10,266 nucleotides of DNA from JBBSDV01 sp038240335. GTDB lineage: Bacteria > Chloroflexota > Dehalococcoidia > DSTF01 > JACRBR01. The stretch covers positions 1 through 10,266 of the forward strand of contig JBBSDV010000122.1 of assembly GCA_038240335.1 (NCBI GenBank). Reading direction: 5' to 3'. Position numbers and translations under genes: made by a program. The first letter of the stretch is position 1, and each line of letters begins with the position of its first letter. Below, in pieces: positions 6,182 through 10,266 of this stretch. Under the pieces are notes generated by a model. That model was not told where the DNA came from. It saw only the letters and a list, made by a program, of their open reading frames with translations, and made no database searches.

Positions 6182-7126
6182 GTGACCAAGATGCGGTTCG
6201 GCATTCAGACCAGCCTGAACAATGTCTCGTGGCGCGAGATCGAGGATATGTGGACGTTTCTCGACCGCGACACGAAGTTCTATAGCGCATGGACATTCGA
6301 CCATTTCGTGCCCCCGGGGCCAGGCCAGGACGCGAACGCGAATTGCTTCGAGGGTTGGAGCGCGCTCGCAGCGCTAGCGGCCATGACCGACCGCATCCGT
6401 CTCGGTTGTCTCGTCACCGGCGTCACCTACCGCGAGCCCGCGGTGCTGGCGAAGATGGCGGCAACGATCGACCACATCAGCGACGGGCGGCTCGAGTTCG
6501 CGATCGGCGCTTCGTGGCACGAGGCGGAGCACCGGATGTACGGCATTCCGTTTCCGCCGATAAAGGAGCGGCAAGATCGGCTGGAGGAAGCGATTCAACT
6601 GATCCGCCTGCTGTTCGACAGCGGCGACGAGCGGGTGAGCTTCGACGGCGCGTACTACTCCCTGCACGACGCCGTATTCGTGCCGAAATGCGTTCAGAAG
6701 CCGCACCCGCCGATCATGATCGGCGGCGGCGGCGAGCAGCGGACATTGCGCACCGTCGCCCGATACGGCGACGTGATGAACGTGTTCGGCACGCCCGACG
6801 CCGTGCGCAAGAAGATCGCCGTGCTGGAACGTCACTGCCGCGACGCGGGTCGTGACCCGAACGAGATCGAGAAGACCGTCGCGACGAGCGTCATCGTCTC
6901 CGAAAACCAGGGGCTGATCGACCGCCTCGCCGGCATGTTCGGCGCGGGCATGCCGCTCGATGAAGCGAAGCGCGTGCTGCCGATCGGCTCTGCCGAGCAC
7001 GTCCGCGGCATCATCGAGGAGTACGCAAAGGTCGGCGTGACACAGGTGATCCTGATGAGCCAGGGACCCTGGAAGCGCGACGTCTACCAGCGGATCAACG
7101 ACGAGGTGGTGGCGGCATTCGCGTAA
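6182..7126 (+). CDS. Luciferase-like (LLM class) F420-dependent oxidoreductase
   Basis: A 314-residue TIM-barrel oxidoreductase of the bacterial luciferase-like superfamily, of the group that typically uses coenzyme F420. Visible landmarks: MRFGIQTS first strand, WTFDHF near residue 40, MTDRIRLGCLVTGVTYREPAVLAK at about 68-91, the signature TIDHISDGRLEFAIGASWHEAEHRMYG at about 95-121, KERQDRLEEAIQLIR at 128-142, and PPIMIGGGGEQRTLRTVARYGD. Length is normal for the group. Translation starts at GTG behind a near-perfect SD site, so expression may be strong. It is divergent from the small monooxygenase/split-barrel pair across the repeat block. FMN dependence is an alternative, and the substrate cannot be read from sequence. 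Confidence 0.93.
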   Translation: MTKMRFGIQTSLNNVSWREIEDMWTFLDRDTKFYSAWTFDHFVPPGPGQDANANCFEGWSALAALAAMTDRIRLGCLVTGVTYREPAVLAKMAATIDHISDGRLEFAIGASWHEAEHRMYGIPFPPIKERQDRLEEAIQLIRLLFDSGDERVSFDGAYYSLHDAVFVPKCVQKPHPPIMIGGGGEQRTLRTVARYGDVMNVFGTPDAVRKKIAVLERHCRDAGRDPNEIEKTVATSVIVSENQGLIDRLAGMFGAGMPLDEAKRVLPIGSAEHVRGIIEEYAKVGVTQVILMSQGPWKRDVYQRINDEVVAAFA

Positions 7127-7171
7127 GTTAGGGCCTGGGCAAGAAACATCGCAAATGATCCTCCTCAATCG

Positions 7172-7199
7172 TTGCAAGGTTGTTACGAAGCGTGATACT
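7172..7199 (+). promoter_or_regulatory. Possible promoter of the zinc-ribbon gene
   Basis: TTGCAA (7172-7177) and GATACT (7194-7199) are spaced by 16 nt, each with four of six consensus matches. The implied leader would be about 95 nt before GTG 7302. Weak but correctly placed. Confidence 0.35.
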
Positions 7200-7288
7200 G
7201 TACGCGGGTCTAAGAGTCAGTTTCCCGTCCACGTCCGCCGCAAAGCGCCGTACGCTTGCTCCGCCCCGACGACAAGGAAACCGTTCAC

Positions 7289-7295
7289 AGGAGGT
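7289..7295 (+). promoter_or_regulatory. SD site fixing the GTG start at 7302
   Basis: AGGAGGT lies 6 nt before GTG 7302. It excludes the longer reading from ATG 7155, whose first 49 residues look like translated leader. Confidence 0.75.
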
Positions 7296-7301
7296 CGTCT
7301 G

Positions 7302-7688
7302 GTGCCTTACGCCGACAAGTCCCTAGCGTGCGTCGACTGCGGAGCCGAGTTCACGTATTCCGTCGCTGATCAGGAGTTCCACGCGAGCCGCGGCTTCACC
7401 AATGAGCCAAAGCGCTGCCCGGATTGCCGACGCGCGCGCAAGGCCGCTCGCGGCGATGAGGGCGGCGGCGGTGGATACGGCGGCGGTGGTGGCGGCAGCT
7501 ACTCATCCGGCCCACGCCAGATGTTCCCGGCCGTCTGCGCCGGTTGCAACCGCGAGACCGAAGTGCCGTTCCAGCCGCGCGGCGACCGGCCCGTGTACTG
7601 CCGCGATTGCTTCCAGCAGCGCGCCCCGAGCGACGGCGGATCCGGCGGCAGCCGGGGCGGTGGTGGCGGGGGCGGACGCCGCTACTAG
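7302..7688 (+). CDS. Double zinc-ribbon, glycine-rich protein (zf-trcl plus CxxC-x17-CxxC)
   Basis: A 128-residue protein with two four-cysteine zinc ribbons separated and followed by glycine-rich tracts. Ribbon 1 (residues about 1-47) starts YADKSLACVDC and includes QEFHASRGFTNEPKRCPDC, as in the 'probable zinc-ribbon' family (zf-trcl). Then comes a Gly/Ser linker (about 51-68), then ribbon 2, CAGC followed by exactly 17 residues and CRDC, containing VPFQP and RPVYC, which fits the CxxC-x17-CxxC domain. The tail is SGGSRGGGGGGGRRY, resembling RGG-type RNA-binding tails. No catalytic motif is visible. A nucleic-acid-binding role is plausible but inferred. The GTG start is set by AGGAGGT. It is followed by a strong hairpin and appears monocistronic. 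Confidence 0.88.
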   Translation: MPYADKSLACVDCGAEFTYSVADQEFHASRGFTNEPKRCPDCRRARKAARGDEGGGGGYGGGGGGSYSSGPRQMFPAVCAGCNRETEVPFQPRGDRPVYCRDCFQQRAPSDGGSGGSRGGGGGGGRRY

Positions 7689-7713
7689 CACGTGCGCACA
7701 CGAATTGAATAAC

Positions 7714-7748
7714 AACCAAAAGGAGCGCATCGAGCGCTCCTTCTGGTT
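7714..7748. terminator. Strong hairpin, probable terminator after the zinc-ribbon gene
   Basis: AACCAAAAGGAGCGC (7714-7728) pairs with GCGCTCCTTCTGGTT (7734-7748): 15 positions with one mismatch and a 5-nt loop. It lies 25 nt past the stop at 7688. The lower stem is A/T-rich but no separate T-tract follows, so termination is likely but not textbook. Confidence 0.65.
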
Positions 7749-7835
7749 GCCCCTCCGGTAGCATCATGAAGGACAGCACCTCGTGCGAACGAGGACCGTC
7801 CACTACCAACGACGAAATGCGAACGAGCCATTGAC

Positions 7836-8858
7836 ATGCGCGTGCTGATCCTCGGCGGGACGAACTTCATTGGCCCGGCTGTCGTCGCTCGGCTGCGCGA
7901 GGCATCGCACGACGTCACGATCTTCCATCGTGGCGAGACGGAGCAGTCGGATCTGCCCCGCACCGCGCACATCCACGGCGATCGCGCGAACCTCGATGCC
8001 TTCACGACGGACTTCCGGGACGCCGCGCCCGACGTCGTGATCGATATGGCGCCGATGACTGAGAACGCTGCCGTATCAGCGATGCGTGTGCTCGCCGGCA
8101 TCACGCATCGGATCGTCGCAATCAGCAGCGCCGATGTGTATCGCGCCTACGGCCGCCTGCACCGCAGCGAGCCGGGCCCGATCGAGCCGATGCCGCTCGT
8201 CGAGGACTCACCGCTACGCGAGAAGCTCTACCCCTATCACGGCGAACGCCACGGCGAACTTGATGACTATGACAAGATCCCGGTGGAGCGTACTGTCATG
8301 TCGTCCTCCGATATCGCGGGCACCGTGCTGCGCCTGCCGGCGGTCCACGGTGAGCGCGATCCACAGCATCGACTGTTCATCGAGCTGTCTCGGATGGATG
8401 CCGGCCGCCCCGCCATTCTCGTGCAGCAGAACCGGATGCGCTGGCGGTGGTCGCGCGCCTACGCCGGCAACGTCGCGGACGCGATCGCTCTCGTCGCTAC
8501 CGATGAGCGCGCGGCGGGCCGCATCTATAACGTCGCCGAGCCCTACACGCCGACGCAGGAGGAGTGGCTCCGCGACGTCGCCCGCATGGCGGGCTGGGAC
8601 GGCGAGATCGTGGCCGTGCCTGAGGACGATATGCCGGCGCACCCGCAGGACGCCAACAACGTCGCGCAGGACATGGTAGTTGACAGCACGCGCATCCGTA
8701 CCGAGCTGGGGTACGCCGAGCGCGTCTCCCACGATGACGGCATCCGGCGCGCCATCAACTGGGAGCGGGCTCACCCGCCCGAGCGCGTGAACCCGAATTG
8801 GGTCGATTTCGCGGCCGATGACGCTGTGCTCGCGCGCTTCCGCCGCCGGAAATCGTGA
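7836..8858 (+). CDS. Atypical extended-SDR NAD(P)-dependent epimerase/dehydratase-like protein
   Basis: A 340-residue Rossmann-fold protein of the extended short-chain dehydrogenase/reductase group. The N-terminal MRVLILGGTNFIG is the nucleotide-binding loop (GGxxFIG); HRG follows at the end of beta 2, VVID at 67-70 and AISSADVYRAYG at about 95-106 supply the conserved core. The usual catalytic YxxxK is not found; the equivalent place reads Y145-D-K147-IPVE. The C-terminal half has RAYAGNVADAIALV and GRIYNVAE, normal for sugar-nucleotide epimerase-like members. The substrate is unknown. The ATG at 7836 gives the natural N-terminus, though no good SD lies before it. It stands alone between two terminators or gaps. 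It may be an enzyme with altered acid-base residues or a binding protein. Confidence 0.88.
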   Translation: MRVLILGGTNFIGPAVVARLREASHDVTIFHRGETEQSDLPRTAHIHGDRANLDAFTTDFRDAAPDVVIDMAPMTENAAVSAMRVLAGITHRIVAISSADVYRAYGRLHRSEPGPIEPMPLVEDSPLREKLYPYHGERHGELDDYDKIPVERTVMSSSDIAGTVLRLPAVHGERDPQHRLFIELSRMDAGRPAILVQQNRMRWRWSRAYAGNVADAIALVATDERAAGRIYNVAEPYTPTQEEWLRDVARMAGWDGEIVAVPEDDMPAHPQDANNVAQDMVVDSTRIRTELGYAERVSHDDGIRRAINWERAHPPERVNPNWVDFAADDAVLARFRRRKS

Positions 8859-9037
8859 CCACCGGCCTGTTCGGGCGCACGCCAATTGTTATCGAGGACC
8901 CGAAGTGGATGACAAAAGTCAATCACTCAAGCGGGGCTGCGAGCATTTTGCAACATCTCTAACCGTCGTTGGTCGTCTGGAAGGCACTCGCGATCGCGCA
9001 TCATCTTGCTGTCGCAGGCGGGGGCCGCGGCATCAGT

Positions 9038-9042
9038 AGGAG
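9038..9042 (+). promoter_or_regulatory. SD site fixing the response regulator start
   Basis: AGGAG lies 7 nt before ATG 9050. The frame is open upstream to a GTG at 8969, but that extension precedes the first receiver strand and lacks an SD. Confidence 0.75.
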
Positions 9043-9049
9043 AGTTGGC

Positions 9050-9808
9050 ATGTCCGTCGAACCGCTGGTACTCGCTATCGATGATGAGCCGGGAATCCTC
9101 AAACTGATCAAGCTCGAGCTCTCGACGCAGGGATTCCGCGTCATCACCGCCGAAAGCGGAGCCGAGGGCATCCGCATGGAAGAGGAGCACCGCCCGGATA
9201 TCGCGCTGCTTGACGTGACGATGCCGGACATGAGCGGCCACGAGGTGATGCGTCACCTTCGCGACCGCACGAACATCCCCGTGATCATGCTCACGGGCCG
9301 CGATAGCGACAACGACAAGGTAAAGGGCCTCGAGCTCGGCGCCGACGATTACCTAGGAAAGCCATTTAGCCCCGAAGAGCTGAGCGCGCGCGTGCGCGCC
9401 GTGCTGCGCCGCGCGGTCGGCGCGCCGGGCACCGAGCAGGAGGTCGTCGCCGGCAACATCAAGATCGACGTCCACCGCCGTACCGTCGAGCGCGACGGTG
9501 TGCCGGTCGTGCTCACCCGGACCGAGTGGATGTTGCTGCAGAACCTCGCTGCTAACCCGGGCAGGATCATGCTGAACGCTGAGTTGCTGGCGCGCGTCTG
9601 GGGGCCGGAATACCGCGGCGACCTGCAGTACCTTCGCGTCTGGGTGTCGCGCCTGCGGAAGAAGCTGGAAGAGGATCCGTCGAACCCGACGATGATCAAG
9701 ACGTTCCAGGGCATCGGCTACATGCTCGCCATCCCCGGCTCCGATCCGACCGAGGACGACATCGTCCCGCCGACCGAGAGCGAGGGCGTCGGCGTCGTCG
9801 CGTCGTAG
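9050..9808 (+). CDS. OmpR/KdpE-type response regulator (receiver plus winged helix)
   Basis: A 252-residue two-component DNA-binding regulator. The receiver (about 6-121) has D11-D12 in AIDDEP, phospho-acceptor D55 in LLDVTMPDMSG, Thr82 in IMLTGRD and Lys104 in YLGKPF. The winged helix (about 133-228) includes LTRTEWMLLQNLAANPG, the WGPEYRGDLQYLRVWVSRLRKKL recognition region and the final hairpin IKTFQGIGYML, closest in style to KdpE. An acidic tail of about 25 residues (SDPTEDD...) extends beyond the domain. No sensor kinase is adjacent in the window, so the signal is unknown and a kdp link is not shown. The start is set by AGGAG. A strong intrinsic terminator follows. It is the nearest full-length relative in the window of the lone winged helix at 42-464. 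Confidence 0.96.
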   Translation: MSVEPLVLAIDDEPGILKLIKLELSTQGFRVITAESGAEGIRMEEEHRPDIALLDVTMPDMSGHEVMRHLRDRTNIPVIMLTGRDSDNDKVKGLELGADDYLGKPFSPEELSARVRAVLRRAVGAPGTEQEVVAGNIKIDVHRRTVERDGVPVVLTRTEWMLLQNLAANPGRIMLNAELLARVWGPEYRGDLQYLRVWVSRLRKKLEEDPSNPTMIKTFQGIGYMLAIPGSDPTEDDIVPPTESEGVGVVAS

Positions 9809-9844
9809 CCGCGGAGTACATCGCCCCGCACGAACCCCGCCACG

Positions 9845-9892
9845 CGCGGGCCGCCGCTGTCAGCGATGACGGCGGAGGCCCGCGTTTCGTTT
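9845..9892 (+). terminator. Intrinsic terminator after the response regulator gene
   Basis: CGCGGGCCGCCGCTGTCA (9845-9862) pairs with 9867-9884 around the loop GCGA, giving an 18-position stem with one mismatch and one G-T pair. It is followed directly by TTTCGTTT (9885-9892). It begins 36 nt past the stop at 9808. Confidence 0.9.
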
Positions 9893-10038
9893 CAGCGTGT
9901 TGTGCGGCCGTGTCACCATCATGGCCTGAGGCCTGGGTCGCGCCCATAGCCGGTACACTCCGCGTCGTGCCGCTGCATCCGAGGTCGGGCAGGAAGTCGG
10001 TGCGTTCGACTGCACAAGGGCATGCCGATGGAGTCGCG

Positions 10039-10266
10039 ATGACCGACGACTGGGCCTGGGATGAGACACTCTTCGCCGGCAGCGCGCCGTACTACGCCCG
10101 CGGCCGCTTGCCTTACGCGCCGGGGATCGGCGAGGCGCTCGCGCGCGCTCTCCAGCTGGACGGCCGGGGCAGGATGATCGACGTCGGCTGCGGACCGGGC
10201 ATCATTGCGCTTATGCTGGCGCCGCTGTTCCAGGAGGTCGTCGGCGTCGATCCTGATGCCGGCATG
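10039..10266 (+). CDS. Class I SAM-dependent methyltransferase, N-terminal part
   Basis: The first 76 residues of a gene that runs off the right edge. A short N-terminal segment (MTDDWAWDETLFAGSAPYYA) leads into a helix and then motif I, MIDVGCGPGIIALMLA, the SAM-binding glycine loop, followed by VVGVDPD, whose Asp ends beta 2 and binds the ribose of SAM. This is the usual start of class I methyltransferases of the Methyltransf_11/25 kind. The ATG at 10039 is preceded by GGAG at 5 nt; an in-frame GTG at 9967 is possible but has no SD. Methyl acceptor unknown. It lies beyond the terminator at 9845-9892, so it must have its own promoter; a weak TACACT box is at 9954-9959. Confidence 0.88.
   Translation, partial: MTDDWAWDETLFAGSAPYYARGRLPYAPGIGEALARALQLDGRGRMIDVGCGPGIIALMLAPLFQEVVGVDPDAGM

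Noticed and set aside
7155..7301. 49-residue N-terminal extension of the zinc-ribbon protein from ATG 7155
   Set aside because: No SD before 7155, the residues resemble translated leader, and AGGAGGT stands 6 nt before GTG 7302.
8910..8921. TGAC-AAAA-GTCA inverted repeat as an operator
   Set aside because: Only 4-bp arms; this is expected by chance and is not repeated near other promoters.
8969..9049. Upstream GTG start for the response regulator
   Set aside because: The extension has no SD and no receiver sequence; AGGAG precedes ATG 9050.
9923..9933. GGCCT-G-AGGCC palindrome upstream of the methyltransferase as an operator
   Set aside because: Short, GC-rich and not tied to a convincing promoter; too weak to list as a feature.
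1..10266. tRNA, rRNA or riboswitch
   Set aside because: No cloverleaf, rRNA-like stretch or known riboswitch core was recognised in the gaps; most gaps are under 250 nt and the only long one is explained by repeats.

Overview
The window is a GC-rich bacterial chromosomal segment in which nearly all genes look like ordinary core or oxidoreductase genes. TTG and GTG starts occur behind good Shine-Dalgarno (SD) sites. There is a LysM/M23 cell-wall peptidase, two genes whose families commonly use coenzyme F420, a KdpE/OmpR-type response regulator, and palindromic intergenic repeats of the kind whose translation reads 'HPERSEGS'. Together these suggest a member of the Chloroflexota or a similar high-GC terrestrial lineage. 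That assignment is an inference from style, not from a marker gene.

Layout, left to right. Positions 1-928 (+) hold a stand-alone OmpR/PhoB-type winged-helix protein (frame open to the left window edge) followed by a stand-alone receiver domain: the two halves of a response regulator as separate genes in reversed order. A minus-strand intrinsic terminator (1057-1087) ends a membrane-anchored LysM-LysM-M23 endopeptidase (1146-2528, -). The endopeptidase is divergent from obgE (2728-3993, +), which has a clear TATAAT box and a TTG start. nadD follows (4112-4699, +). Two small minus-strand genes come next: an antibiotic-biosynthesis-monooxygenase-fold protein (5335-5631) and a split-barrel F420/flavin-dependent oxidoreductase (4875-5240). 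Positions 5632-6181 carry no gene; most of this stretch is a roughly 183-bp direct repeat in two copies, each containing a palindromic element with terminal inverted repeats.

The right half is all plus strand: an F420-dependent luciferase-like oxidoreductase (6182-7126), a double zinc-ribbon glycine-rich protein (7302-7688) with a strong hairpin after it, an atypical extended-SDR epimerase-like protein (7836-8858), an intact receiver plus winged-helix response regulator (9050-9808) with a textbook intrinsic terminator, and the start of a SAM-dependent methyltransferase cut by the window end (10039-10266).

Functionally, obgE and nadD form the usual housekeeping pair (ribosome assembly/stress GTPase and NAD synthesis), without rsfS, which often follows nadD. 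The redox genes on both sides of the repeat block are consistent with an F420-using organism. I see no CRISPR, phage, toxin-antitoxin or defence module and no RNA gene. The features most worth a second look are the split response regulator, the tandem palindromic repeat and the zinc-ribbon protein.
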